Below are positions 1 through 9,780 of a stretch of DNA of 34,075 nt, piece by piece. Position 1 is the stretch's first letter; every line of letters begins with the position of its first letter. Origin of the DNA: Pseudomonas citronellolis (GTDB lineage Bacteria; Pseudomonadota; Gammaproteobacteria; Pseudomonadales; Pseudomonadaceae). Location of the stretch: assembly GCF_029335315.1 (NCBI RefSeq), contig NZ_JARJLT010000142.1, positions 1 through 34,075 on the forward strand. Direction: 5' to 3'. The notes under the pieces were generated by a model that saw nothing but the letters and a program-made list of their open reading frames with translations, made no database searches and was not told the DNA's origin. A program made the translations under genes and the position numbers.

Positions 1-1
1 C

Positions 2-391
2 GAAACCCAGAACCACTGCGCCGTGTACCGCCCCTGGGGCAGCTACGACTCGGTGGACATGGGCGGCCGCTTCCAGGTCAAGCACATCACCGTGAAACCC
101 GGCGCGCAGCTCTCGCTGCAAATGCACCACCACCGCGCCGAGCACTGGATCGTGGTCTCCGGCACCGCCCAGGTGACCTGCGACGACAAGGTGTTCCTGC
201 TCACCGAGAACCAGTCCACCTACATCCCCATCGCCTCGGTGCACCGCCTGGCCAACCCCGGCAAGATCCCCCTGGAGATCATCGAAGTGCAGTCCGGCAG
301 CTACCTCGGCGAAGACGATATCCAGCGTTTCGAAGACGCCTACGGCCGCGGCGGGCGGCAAGCGCAATCGGCCGCGCCCGACGCGCCCTGA
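2..391 (+). CDS. Mannose-1-phosphate guanylyltransferase / mannose-6-phosphate isomerase, C-terminal part (5' end outside window)
   Basis: The reading frame is open from base 2 and has no start in the window; the GTG at 23 lies inside the protein, so this is the 3' end of a longer gene. The visible ~129 residues form a cupin: HITVKPG, then [16 protein letters not shown] with the metal-binding histidines and glutamate, then [13 protein letters not shown], and [22 protein letters not shown] at the end. This is the phosphomannose isomerase domain of the AlgA/PslB/WbpW/ManC family, which interconverts fructose-6-P and mannose-6-P and, through a missing N-terminal domain, makes GDP-mannose for exopolysaccharide or O-antigen. 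Which paralogue it is cannot be told from this fragment. The tail after YGR is Ala/Pro-rich and looks dispensable. Expected upstream neighbours are polysaccharide genes, but they are not visible. Confidence 0.9.
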   Translation, partial: ETQNHCAVYRPWGSYDSVDMGGRFQVKHITVKPGAQLSLQMHHHRAEHWIVVSGTAQVTCDDKVFLLTENQSTYIPIASVHRLANPGKIPLEIIEVQSGSYLGEDDIQRFEDAYGRGGRQAQSAAPDAP

Positions 392-425
392 CGCGCCCCG
401 CCGCATCACCCGAGCTGTCGGAAAG

Positions 426-474
426 CCCTGATTCAGGGGCGCCCGGCCCCTGGCCAGCATTGAGCTGGCCAGGG
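426..474 (+). terminator. Two inverted repeats after the sugar enzyme gene, possible terminator
   Basis: A 6-bp inverted repeat at 426-438 is followed by an 11-bp perfect stem (448-458 with 464-474, loop ATTGA). Neither has a T-run, so factor-independent termination is uncertain. The position, between the stop at 391 and the start at 546, fits a transcription boundary before the secretion operon. Confidence 0.45.
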
Positions 475-545
475 CCCCGCCGCACAGAATCCTGCACCGA
501 CGGCGCGCACCGCGCACCGCCCGTCCCAGGACAGGAAGTGCAGCG

Positions 546-2687
<2,142 letters not shown>

Positions 2688-2704
2688 ACGCCAGGAGGTG
2701 AAGC

Positions 2705-4132
2705 GTGAGCCAGGCATCCGCTGCCCGTCGTCAACTTCTCCAGCGTTATCGCGAGGCATGGCGGCATGCCTGGAACAGACGCCGCGCCATGGAGCCGCCG
2801 GCACGCCGGCCCCATGAAACGCAGTTCCTTCCCGCCGCGCTGGCGCTGCAGGAAACCCCGGTGCATCCGGCGCCACGCTACCTGCAATGGCTGATCATGG
2901 CCTTCGCCGCGCTCGCGTTGCTGTGGGCCTGCCTGGGCCAGGTCGACGTGGTGGCCAGCGCCAGCGGGCGCATCGTGCCCAGCGGCCGCAGCAAACTGAT
3001 CCAGCCCCGCGAGGTATCGGTGGTCAAGGCGATCCATGTGCGCGACGGCCAGGCAGTGAAGGCCGGCGATCTGCTGGTGGAACTGGACCCCACCCAGACC
3101 GCCGCCGACGTCGAGCGCCTGGGCGGCGACCTGCTCGCCGCCCAGGTGGACGCCGTGCGTGCCAACGCCATGCTGGAAGCCATCGCCCTGCAGCGCGCCC
3201 CCGTCGACATCACCCCGCTGCTACCCACCGCCAGCGCCGACCAGCAACGCGCCGCCAACCAGTGGTTGTACGGGCAATACCAGGAGTTGCAAAGCACCCT
3301 GGCGCAGAACGACGCCCTCATCGCCCAGCGCGAAGCGGAGCTGCGCTCCGCGCGCCAATCGGCCGCCAAACTCTCGCAGATGCTGCCGATCACCCGGCGC
3401 ATCACCACCGACTATGCCCACCTGGCCGAACGCGGCCTGGTGCCCAAGCACCACGCCCTGAACAAGCAGCAGGAACAACTGGAACAGGAACGCCAGCTGG
3501 CCGAACAGCGCAGCCGCAGCCTGGAACTCGCCGCCGCCCTGCAGGCCGCACGGCAACAGCGGGAAACCACCCTGGCACAGAACCGCCGCGCCCTGCTCGA
3601 CCTGCTGCACCAATCCGAACAGAAAGCCGCCGCCCTGCGACAGGAACGCTACAAGGCCGAGCGCCGCGACAGCCTCACCCGCCTCACCGCCCCGGTGGAC
3701 GGCACCGTGCAGCAACTGGCCATCCACACCGCCGGCGGCGTGGTCACCGAAGCCCAGCCGCTGATGGTGCTGGTGCCCAGCGACCAGCCGGTGGAGATCG
3801 AGGCGCAGCTGGAGAACAAGGACATCGGCTTCGTCCGCCCCGGCCAGGACGTGGCAATCAAGGTGGAGACCTTCAACTTCACCAAATACGGCGTGCTCCA
3901 CGGCAAGGTCCTGAGCCTGTCCGACGACGCCATCGAAGACGAGAAGCGCGGCCTGCTCTACAGCCTGCGCATCGAACTGAAGGAAAAGCGCATCCGCGTC
4001 GGCAGCGAAGACCTGCCCCTCACCCCCGGCATGGCGGTACGCGCCGAAATCCAGACCGACCGCCAACGCGTCATCGACTACTTCCTCAGCCCGCTGAAGC
4101 GGTATGTCGACGAGAGCCTGGAAGAGCGTTGA
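2705..4132 (+). CDS. HlyD-family type I secretion adaptor (membrane fusion protein)
   Basis: A 475-aa periplasmic adaptor that links the ABC transporter to the outer-membrane channel. It has a basic cytoplasmic N-terminus (~1-58), one membrane helix at about 61-80, then a biotinyl-lipoyl-like half (GRIVPSGRSKLIQPRE...VVKAIHVRDGQAVKAGDLLVELD), a long Gln/Glu/Ala/Arg-rich alpha-hairpin at about 150-320, the second lipoyl half (LTAPVDGTVQQLAIHTAGGVV), and a beta-barrel region ending TPGMAVRAEIQTDRQRVIDYFLSPL, which is typical of the family. The start is GTG at 2705, chosen because an almost perfect Shine-Dalgarno AGGAGGTGA (2693-2701) precedes it. Length and domain order are normal for the family, and it is the second gene of the operon. 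Confidence 0.93.
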   Translation: MSQASAARRQLLQRYREAWRHAWNRRRAMEPPARRPHETQFLPAALALQETPVHPAPRYLQWLIMAFAALALLWACLGQVDVVASASGRIVPSGRSKLIQPREVSVVKAIHVRDGQAVKAGDLLVELDPTQTAADVERLGGDLLAAQVDAVRANAMLEAIALQRAPVDITPLLPTASADQQRAANQWLYGQYQELQSTLAQNDALIAQREAELRSARQSAAKLSQMLPITRRITTDYAHLAERGLVPKHHALNKQQEQLEQERQLAEQRSRSLELAAALQAARQQRETTLAQNRRALLDLLHQSEQKAAALRQERYKAERRDSLTRLTAPVDGTVQQLAIHTAGGVVTEAQPLMVLVPSDQPVEIEAQLENKDIGFVRPGQDVAIKVETFNFTKYGVLHGKVLSLSDDAIEDEKRGLLYSLRIELKEKRIRVGSEDLPLTPGMAVRAEIQTDRQRVIDYFLSPLKRYVDESLEER

Positions 4133-4133
4133 G

Positions 4134-4179
4134 CCAGCCGCCCTTGGCGGCTGGTATTAGCCCCCCGGCGCTTCGGGGG
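4134..4179 (+). terminator. Double hairpin between the adaptor gene and the protease gene
   Basis: The first stem is 9 bp and perfect (4134-4142 with 4146-4154, loop CTT). The second is 6 bp (4162-4167 with 4174-4179, 6-nt loop) and is followed by TGTTT. The second resembles a weak intrinsic terminator. It could end the transporter transcript or act as an attenuator or RNA-end protector so that protease mRNA differs in level from the transporter mRNA. Confidence 0.5.
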
Positions 4180-4287
4180 TGTTTGAGATGGGCCGTGCCC
4201 GATGAAGTACGGCGGCCTTGCGCCGCCGGGAAGTGGATGGAGCGAGTCGCGGCCAATGTGCAATGTGCCAATCACAAGGAAAACGAC

Positions 4288-6084
4288 ATGAGCAACATCG
4301 ATAACGCAGCCGCCCCGGCATCGCTCGGCGATGAACTGGATGAGTCCCTGCAGGATACCAACTGGGCGAACACCGTCAGCGCGGGCGGCGGCAACGGGAT
4401 TACCGATAATCGCAGCAGCATCTTCGCTTTCGACGGCAGCTCGCGCAGCAATACCGTCGGCATCGACAACCTGATCTTCGGTGGCTCGCCAAGCAACATA
4501 GTGGGTGCCAAGTGGGGTAACGCACTCAGGCAAGGGGCGAATCTCACCTACAGCTTCAGCACGCCCTCCTCCACCTATCTCAGCGGAAGCCCCGGCTCGT
4601 TGCTCACGCTCACGGCCGAGCAGATAGCCACTGCCCGCGCGGTAATGCAGACATTCGCCAACGTCAGCAACCTGACCTTCAGCGAAGTGGCCGACAGCGC
4701 CAACGGGGCTGGCGACATTCGCTGGGGACGCACCGGCAACACCAGCGCCATTCCTACCTCCGCGGCCTATCGGCCGGCCCAGGGCCATCCCTTCAGCGGC
4801 GACATCTGGATTGGGGTGAGCAACAGCCAGTACACCAACCCCAGCCAGAAAGGCAGTTATGGCTACCAGACTTTCCTGCACGAACTTGGCCACGCCGTTG
4901 GGCTGCTGCATCCCCACAACGGAGCGGTAGCCCCCGTTGTCGCGGAAGACCAACTCAAGTACAGCGTCATGAGTTACCGGAGCTTCGAGGGCGCAAGTCT
5001 GACATGGGGCTACTCGAACAGCTTCTACCCCACCTCGCTGATGCTCAACGATGTAGCGGCAATCCAGTACCTGTATGGCGTCAACTCGGGCTACCAGACC
5101 GGTAACAACACCTATAGCTGGACAGCAGACACTTCCATCTTCGAGACCCTAGTCGATGCAGGTGGAGTCGATACTCTCGACGCCAGCAACCAGACCCAGG
5201 GCGTTCTACTCAACCTCAATTCAGGCACCTGGTCGCAAATCGGAAAAGCCTTCTGGAACGGCAAGGAATACGTTCGCGACTGCCTGACCATCGCCTACAC
5301 CACCACCATCGAGAACGCCACCGGTTCGGCCTACAACGACACCCTGATCGGCAATGCCGTGGCCAACGTGCTCGACGGTCGCGCCGGTGCGGACAGCATG
5401 CAGGGTAACGGCGGGGACGACCGTTACATCGTCGACAACAGTGGTGACACCGTCACGGAACAAGCAAACGCTGGGTACGACTTGGTGGAGATATCTGGTA
5501 GCGGGATAAGCCAATATACCCTGCCCGGCAATGTCGAAAGCCTTGATCTTGTATACGCTGCTGGCAACATCAACGGCACGGGAAATGCTCTGAACAACTA
5601 CATCCGTGGTAATCAGGCCAACAATGTGCTCACTGGAGGAAAAGGCTACGACAAGCTCAGCGGCCAGCGGGGTAGCGACACGTACATTTTCAATAGAGGG
5701 GACGGTTTCGACAGCATTTCTGAAATTGGTAAGGACGACGCGTCAGCAAGTGTGGATGTTGACGTCTTGAAATTTGGGACTGGTATCAAAACCGACCAAC
5801 TCTGGTTCAGCAAGGAAAGTTACGATGGTGTTCTGGTAGTCGGCGTAATCGGTACCGAGGACAAGGTTTCGATCAATTACTGGTATGCCAATCAGCAAAC
5901 CGCTTGGTCTGAGGCCCGCATCGAAAAAATGCAGACCAGCGACGGCAAAACCCTCACATACGACAAGGTCGACCAACTGGTCAACGCCATGGCCGCCTTC
6001 TCTCCGCCCGCCATGGGCCAAACCACCCTCCCCTCCAACTACCAGCAAGCCCTCGCGCCCGTAATCGCAGCAGCCTGGGCCTGA
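4288..6084 (+). CDS. M10 (serralysin-like) zinc metallopeptidase, type I secreted
   Basis: A predicted 598-aa extracellular metalloprotease. The zinc-binding motif HELGHAVGLLHP spans residues 198-209, with His198, His202 and His208 as ligands and Glu199 as the catalytic base; the Met-turn is SVMSY with Met228 and Tyr230. These are the metzincin hallmarks of family M10B. After the catalytic domain (about 45-290) come degenerate RTX/beta-roll segments near 349-385 and 450-470 (NVLDGRAGADSMQGNGGDD; GGKGYDKLSGQRGSDTYIF). The C-terminus (LPSNYQQALAPVIAAAWA) is hydrophobic and uncleaved, as in type I substrates, and there is no Sec signal peptide. The ATG at 4288 was chosen because AAGGA lies just upstream and the longer open frame overlaps the hlyD-type gene. 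It follows the transporter pair, so it is their probable cargo. It is longer than classical serralysins (~480 aa), and the 3' third looks AT-richer than its neighbours. Confidence 0.88.
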   Translation: MSNIDNAAAPASLGDELDESLQDTNWANTVSAGGGNGITDNRSSIFAFDGSSRSNTVGIDNLIFGGSPSNIVGAKWGNALRQGANLTYSFSTPSSTYLSGSPGSLLTLTAEQIATARAVMQTFANVSNLTFSEVADSANGAGDIRWGRTGNTSAIPTSAAYRPAQGHPFSGDIWIGVSNSQYTNPSQKGSYGYQTFLHELGHAVGLLHPHNGAVAPVVAEDQLKYSVMSYRSFEGASLTWGYSNSFYPTSLMLNDVAAIQYLYGVNSGYQTGNNTYSWTADTSIFETLVDAGGVDTLDASNQTQGVLLNLNSGTWSQIGKAFWNGKEYVRDCLTIAYTTTIENATGSAYNDTLIGNAVANVLDGRAGADSMQGNGGDDRYIVDNSGDTVTEQANAGYDLVEISGSGISQYTLPGNVESLDLVYAAGNINGTGNALNNYIRGNQANNVLTGGKGYDKLSGQRGSDTYIFNRGDGFDSISEIGKDDASASVDVDVLKFGTGIKTDQLWFSKESYDGVLVVGVIGTEDKVSINYWYANQQTAWSEARIEKMQTSDGKTLTYDKVDQLVNAMAAFSPPAMGQTTLPSNYQQALAPVIAAAWA

Positions 6085-6151
6085 CGCCCAAGGCGGTGAG
6101 CGGCTTGCCGCTCGCCGCCTTTCCCGAACAAGAGGAAGAAGGACGTTTATC

Positions 6152-6742
6152 GTGCCCAAAGTCAGTATCGTGCTGCCGGTATACAAAGGCGCAGCCCATC
6201 TGGGTGAGTGCCTGAATGCATTGTTGCAACAGAGTTTCCGTGAATTCGAAACCCTGCTGATCGACGATTGCTCCACCGACAACAGTCCGGAGGTCATTCA
6301 AAGCTTCCTGCACGACACGCGCATTCGCGTGTTCCAGAACCCAGTCAATCTGGGTACGGCCAGCACCACCAACCTGGGTCATCGCCTGGCGCGCGGCGAG
6401 TACATTGCCAACCTGCCGGAAGTGCTGTTGCAGTACCGCGCTCACCCCGAACAGCAATCCGGAAATCCGGTCCAGACCCTGGCCATTACCAGCCGCATTC
6501 GCCAACGGGTGATCAACGAGTTCTTTCCGGCACTCACGCACAGCGACGCCCAGCAGGTGGAACCCCTGCTGCGCTGGCACAATCCACCAGCACTCTCGCG
6601 CGACTTCGTCGAAGCCGGCCTAGCCCTGCTCCCGCAACTACGCGCTCACGAACCTTCGCGCCATGGCGAAAGCCGTGACCAGCGCGACGGTTTCCTGCAG
6701 GCCTGCGAGCGTCGTTGGCGCGTAGCGTTGGAGAGTCTTTAA
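6152..6742 (+). CDS. Family 2 glycosyltransferase with internal in-frame deletion (probably non-functional)
   Basis: The N-terminus is a standard GT-A nucleotide-sugar fold: PKVSIVLPVYKGAAHLGECLNALLQQSF, then FETLLIDDCSTDNSPEVI, then NPVNLGTASTTNLGHRLARGEYIA. In intact relatives the next residues are a DxD-containing metal and sugar-nucleotide site followed by roughly 100 residues of acceptor-binding domain. Here EYIA (ending near residue 87) runs directly into NLPEVLLQYRAHPEQQSG, which belongs to the far end of that domain. The protein is 196 aa instead of about 300, and the DxD motif is missing. The frame is kept, so the change is a deletion and not a frameshift. The start is GTG at 6152 after GAGGAAGAAGGA. 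It lies 67 bases after the protease stop, in the same direction. It may be a pseudogene, or a product kept for another role. Confidence 0.75.
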   Translation: MPKVSIVLPVYKGAAHLGECLNALLQQSFREFETLLIDDCSTDNSPEVIQSFLHDTRIRVFQNPVNLGTASTTNLGHRLARGEYIANLPEVLLQYRAHPEQQSGNPVQTLAITSRIRQRVINEFFPALTHSDAQQVEPLLRWHNPPALSRDFVEAGLALLPQLRAHEPSRHGESRDQRDGFLQACERRWRVALESL

Positions 6743-6772
6743 ACCCTCGAACATGTCCTGCCCCAAGGCACA

Positions 6773-6795
6773 GGCGAGGCCAAATCGGCCTCGCC
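6773..6795. terminator. Inverted repeat between convergent genes
   Basis: A perfect 9-bp stem (6773-6781 with 6787-6795, loop AAATC) sits between the plus-strand glycosyltransferase stop (6742) and the minus-strand stop (6807). There is no T-run on either side. The convergent position suggests a shared terminator. Confidence 0.5.
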
Positions 6796-6806
6796 CTGCC
6801 CTCTCG

Positions 6807-7043
6807 TCAGGCGCCGCTGCGATCAGCGGCGGCGTACAGCCGTTCGCTGTCGGCAGCCAGGTACTCCAGGCAGGCGAAGGCGCCGCTCAGCACGTCCTCG
6901 GAAGGCGCGCCCAGGTCGCGGGCGCCGGCCAGCAGGCGGAGCATGTTGATCAGGGCGGTCTGGCGGGATTGCGCGTCGTCGTAGAGCGACGCGGGGTCCT
7001 TGTGCTCACGGGCAGGGACGAACAGATTTTTTGCTGCGTTCAT
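6807..7043 (-). CDS. Small hypothetical protein, 78 aa
   Basis: The sequence begins MNAAKNLFVPAREHKDPASL and continues with a helix-rich, acidic half (INMLRLLAGARDLG, VLSGAFACLEYLAADSERLYAAADRSGA). There is no signal peptide or membrane segment and only one Cys. It resembles the many short, helical, uncharacterised Pseudomonas proteins of DUF3077/DUF6124 type, but I cannot place it in a named family. The ATG at 7043 is chosen because GGAG stands about ten bases upstream. The frame also stays open far upstream (to 7598), but that part is leader RNA. A near-consensus promoter (7264-7292) and a structured leader precede it, which is the best sign that it is expressed. Confidence 0.7.
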   Translation of the reverse strand: MNAAKNLFVPAREHKDPASLYDDAQSRQTALINMLRLLAGARDLGAPSEDVLSGAFACLEYLAADSERLYAAADRSGA

Positions 7044-7257
7044 AGGTGTAACTCCGATTAAGTTTGCTTTCCGCACCCTGACGCCAATCAGGGAGAGCGG
7101 ACCGTACAGGTTGGCGTACCGGAATCGGGACCGGCGCATCCGAAGATGCCCTGCACGGCCCGCCCATAACGCGGGTGCTGCCGTGCAAGGCGCCGAGCTT
7201 TCGCTCAACGCCATCCAATTACGGGACGCCAATCCCATACCGCCCATGGGGGGCGGC
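7044..7257 (-). other. Structured 5' leader of the 78-aa gene, candidate cis-regulatory RNA
   Basis: From the predicted transcript start near 7257 to the ATG at 7043 the minus-strand RNA can form several good stems: GAGC-GAAA-GCTC (7206-7195, GNRA loop); an 8-bp stem 7187-7180 with 7159-7152 that encloses a second 5-bp stem (7175-7171 with 7163-7159); GCATC-TTCG-GATGC (7149-7136, UUCG loop); and CCCTGA/TCAGGG (7093-7088 with 7081-7076). On the plus strand ACGCCAA occurs at 7081-7087 and again at 7226-7232, and its complement TTGGCGT at 7111-7117, so two pairings exclude each other. I do not recognise a known riboswitch class. Confidence 0.5.
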
Positions 7258-7263
7258 GAGGCC

Positions 7264-7292
7264 ACCTTAGGCAGTTGCCGCCGGGCTGTCAA
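7264..7292 (-). promoter_or_regulatory. Sigma-70 promoter for the 78-aa gene
   Basis: On the minus strand a perfect -35 TTGACA (7292-7287) is followed by a 17-base spacer and -10 TAAGGT (7269-7264). The expected start is near 7257, giving a leader of about 210 nt. Confidence 0.65.
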
Positions 7293-7531
7293 ACGGTAGT
7301 CGGCCCGGGCTCGCAGGATGAGGCATCCGCGCTGCCGAAGCGTTCCCTTGGCTAATCCGAGAGCCACGCCGGGAAGCCCCCGCCGCTGTGCGTGAAAGGC
7401 CTGAATCCCCCGACGGGCCTTGCCGGACAGGGCCTGCGCTCGCGCAGAATCGCTACCGTACTGACACCGTTGCGCCCTCCTGACGGGAGGCGACGGGTGC
7501 CACTTTTCCACAAGAACCAGGACCTGTCGCC

Positions 7532-7669
7532 ATGCCCGAAGTCCATGCCGTGCCACCCGTGCGTTCCGCTTCCGCCGCCGTGGAAACCTCGTCGCCAATC
7601 CCGTGCGGGCCGGCCTGCCCGTGCGGCGAACCGCGCCGGGGCGAGCCGATCCAGCGGCCTCGCGCCTGA
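7532..7669 (+). CDS. Possible 45-aa small protein with a Cys-rich segment (CGPACPCG)
   Basis: ATG at 7532 is preceded by AGGA about ten bases upstream. The product begins MPEVHAVPPVRSASAAVETS and contains PCGPACPCGEPRRG, then ends in an Arg/Pro-rich tail. The third codon positions are mostly G or C, as in real genes here, but a short frame in GC-rich DNA gives weak proof. Its stop (7667-7669) is nine bases before the ATG of the GT41 gene, which has no clear ribosome-binding site of its own, so translational coupling would explain both. Upstream, 7293-7531 holds no gene; I see hairpins at 7396-7421 (AAGGCC/GGCCTT) and 7475-7490 (CCCTCC-TGAC-GGGAGG). The peptide could be a leader, a modified peptide precursor, or not translated. 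Confidence 0.35.
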   Translation: MPEVHAVPPVRSASAAVETSSPIPCGPACPCGEPRRGEPIQRPRA

Positions 7670-7678
7670 GCCCGCGCC

Positions 7679-9757
7679 ATGAACCGCAAGCTGCACCCCA
7701 TCGTCACCGCCCTCAACAGTGGCGCGCCGCGCCGCGCAGAAGCCCAGGCCCGGCAGTTGCTGTGCCGCGAGCCGCGCAATGCCGAAGCCCAGCACCTGCT
7801 TGGCGTGGCCTGCATGCAGCAGGGCAAGCTGGATGAGGCCCGTACGCATTTCATCTGGGCGCTGGCCCTGCGCGAGGACCCGGACTACCACCTGAACCTG
7901 GCGCTGACGCTGCAACGCCTGGGCGACGACGCGGCCGCCCTGCAATCGCTACAGCAGGTGCTGCGCCTGGCCCCGGACAACGTCCAGGCAGCCAATAACC
8001 TGGCCAACCTGTACGCCAAGCGCGGCGATACCGCGCAGGCCGAGCAGGCCCTGCGCCAGGCCCTTGCCCATCGCCCCGGCTATGCCCTCGCCTGCCAGAA
8101 CCTGGGCATTCTGCTGCGCGGGCAGCGACGCCTGGCCGAGGCGGAAACGTTGTTGCGCCAGGCCCTCGCCCTGACGCCAGGCAGCGCCACGGCAGTCATC
8201 GAGCTGGCGGCGCTGCTGCGCGAGACGGGCCGCCTCGACAACGCCGAGGCGCTGTTGCGCCAGGCTGCCGCAGGGGTGCCGCCGGCGCCGCAGGTGCTGG
8301 TCGAACTGGCGCTGTTGCTGGAGCAACGCAAGCGCTACGGCGAAGCCATCACGCTGCTGCACCGGGCCCGGCAATGGGGCGACCTGCAGCGCCTGCTGCG
8401 CACCCAGGCGGACTGGCGCGCGCTGGCAGCGGCAGACCGCGCCGTGCTCGACCAGTTGGGCAACGGCAACGACGGCGGCCTGACGCCCTGGGGCCTGCTC
8501 AACCTGCCCGAACTGGGCGCCATGGCCCACCGCGAGGCGGGCCGCCGCTTCGCCTTGCGGCGCTGGGGGCGCGAACTGGAGCTGCCGCCGGCACTGCTCG
8601 AAGCGGCGCCGGCCGACGGCTGCCTGCGCATCGGCTATCTGTCCTGCGACTTCTACGACCACGCCACCCTGCATCTGCTGATGGGCGTGCTGGAAGCCCA
8701 TGACGCCAGGCGGGTGGAGGTGCAGCTGTTCGACTTCAGCCCACGGCGGATCGACCCCCTCACCCGCCGCCTCGCCATCCTCGGCCTGCCGCGGCACAAC
8801 CTGCGCGAGCTGTCCGATGAGGCGGCCGCGCGGCTGATCGCCGAGCAGCGCCTGCACCTGCTGGTGGACCTGAAAGGCTTCACCCATGGCGCCCGGCCGG
8901 GTATCTGCGCGCGGCGGCCGGCGCCGGTGATCGTCAACTGGCTGGGTTACCCCGGCTCGCTGGGCCACCCGCGCCTGGCCGATTACCTCATTGGCGATGC
9001 CCTGGTTTCGCCACCGGAGCACAGCGCCTGTTTCAGCGAGACCCTGGCGCTGCTGCCGCACTGCTACCAGTCCAACGACCGCGAGCGCGCCCTGCCCGCG
9101 CCGCCCAGCCGCGAGGCGGCAGGGCTGCCGGAGCACGGCCTGGTGTTCTGCAACTTCAACCAGTTGCTCAAGCTCAATCCGTCGGAGTTCGACCACTGGT
9201 GCCAGTTGCTCAACGAGGTGCCGGGCAGCCTGCTGTGGCTGCTCGACCCGGAGTGCGCCCAGGCCCGCGCCAACCTGTGGCGCGAGGCCGGGTTGCGCGG
9301 GATTGCGGCGGAACGCCTGGTGTTCGCCCCGCGCCTGTCGCAGGTGGAGCACCTGGCGCGGCTGCAGCTGGCGGACCTGGCGCTGGACTGTTTCCCCTGT
9401 ACTTCGCACACCACCGCCAGCGACCTGCTCTGGGCCGGCGTGCCGTTGGTGACGCGGGTGGGCGCCACTTTCGCCAGCCGGGTGGCGGCCAGCCTGTTGA
9501 GCGCCCATGGTTTCGCCGAACTGGTCTGCGTTGACGCCGCCAGCGCCTACCGTCTGGCCCGCGAGCTGGCCGAGGACGGCGAACGCCGCGCAGCGTTGCG
9601 GGAACGCCTGGCCGTGGCGCGCCGGGAAAGCCCGCTGTTCGATACCACGGGTTTCACCCGCCACCTCGAAGCGCTGTACCGCGCGATCTGGCAGCGCCAT
9701 CGCACAGCCCCGCAGGACCACTCGCCGGTGTTCGCGGAGACCACGCCCCAGGGCTGA
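7679..9757 (+). CDS. TPR-containing O-GlcNAc-transferase-like glycosyltransferase (GT41)
   Basis: A 692-aa cytoplasmic enzyme predicted to move a sugar from a nucleotide donor to protein side chains. Residues ~10-270 are about six to seven TPR units (for example NVQAANNLANLYAKRGDTAQAEQALRQALAHRPG), the part that binds protein acceptors. Residues ~315-680 are the GT41 catalytic lobes: GYLSCDFYDHATLH with His328 at the position of human OGT His498, VDLKGFTHGARPGI, VNWLGYPGSLGHP, FNQLLKLNPSEFDHW with Lys498 at the position of OGT Lys842, CFPCTSHTTASDLLWAGVPLVT, and FASRVAASLL. All landmark motifs are present, so it is probably active. The sugar (GlcNAc, glucose or another) and the target are unknown. 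It is convergent with the giant adhesin gene, which suggests but does not show that the adhesin is a target; flagellin or pilin are alternatives. Confidence 0.87.
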   Translation: MNRKLHPIVTALNSGAPRRAEAQARQLLCREPRNAEAQHLLGVACMQQGKLDEARTHFIWALALREDPDYHLNLALTLQRLGDDAAALQSLQQVLRLAPDNVQAANNLANLYAKRGDTAQAEQALRQALAHRPGYALACQNLGILLRGQRRLAEAETLLRQALALTPGSATAVIELAALLRETGRLDNAEALLRQAAAGVPPAPQVLVELALLLEQRKRYGEAITLLHRARQWGDLQRLLRTQADWRALAAADRAVLDQLGNGNDGGLTPWGLLNLPELGAMAHREAGRRFALRRWGRELELPPALLEAAPADGCLRIGYLSCDFYDHATLHLLMGVLEAHDARRVEVQLFDFSPRRIDPLTRRLAILGLPRHNLRELSDEAAARLIAEQRLHLLVDLKGFTHGARPGICARRPAPVIVNWLGYPGSLGHPRLADYLIGDALVSPPEHSACFSETLALLPHCYQSNDRERALPAPPSREAAGLPEHGLVFCNFNQLLKLNPSEFDHWCQLLNEVPGSLLWLLDPECAQARANLWREAGLRGIAAERLVFAPRLSQVEHLARLQLADLALDCFPCTSHTTASDLLWAGVPLVTRVGATFASRVAASLLSAHGFAELVCVDAASAYRLARELAEDGERRAALRERLAVARRESPLFDTTGFTRHLEALYRAIWQRHRTAPQDHSPVFAETTPQG

Positions 9758-9780
9758 CCTGGGGCGCGGGCCATGCCCGC

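Noticed and set aside
7340-7400. Possible cobalamin riboswitch (GCCCCCGCCGCTGTG near 7376-7390)
   Set aside because: Only the short core resembles it. The B12 box and the usual order of flanking conserved blocks are missing, and the downstream genes are not cobalamin-related.
7400-7490. Guanidine-II (mini-ykkC) like ACGG hairpins at 7411 and 7482
   Set aside because: The ACGG bases are not placed as a four-base loop closed by proper stems, and no guanidine exporter or carboxylase follows.
7044-7598. N-terminal extension of the 78-aa protein to 263 aa
   Set aside because: The extension is Arg/Pro-rich, lies over the promoter and the structured leader, and the internal ATG at 7043 has a good ribosome-binding site.
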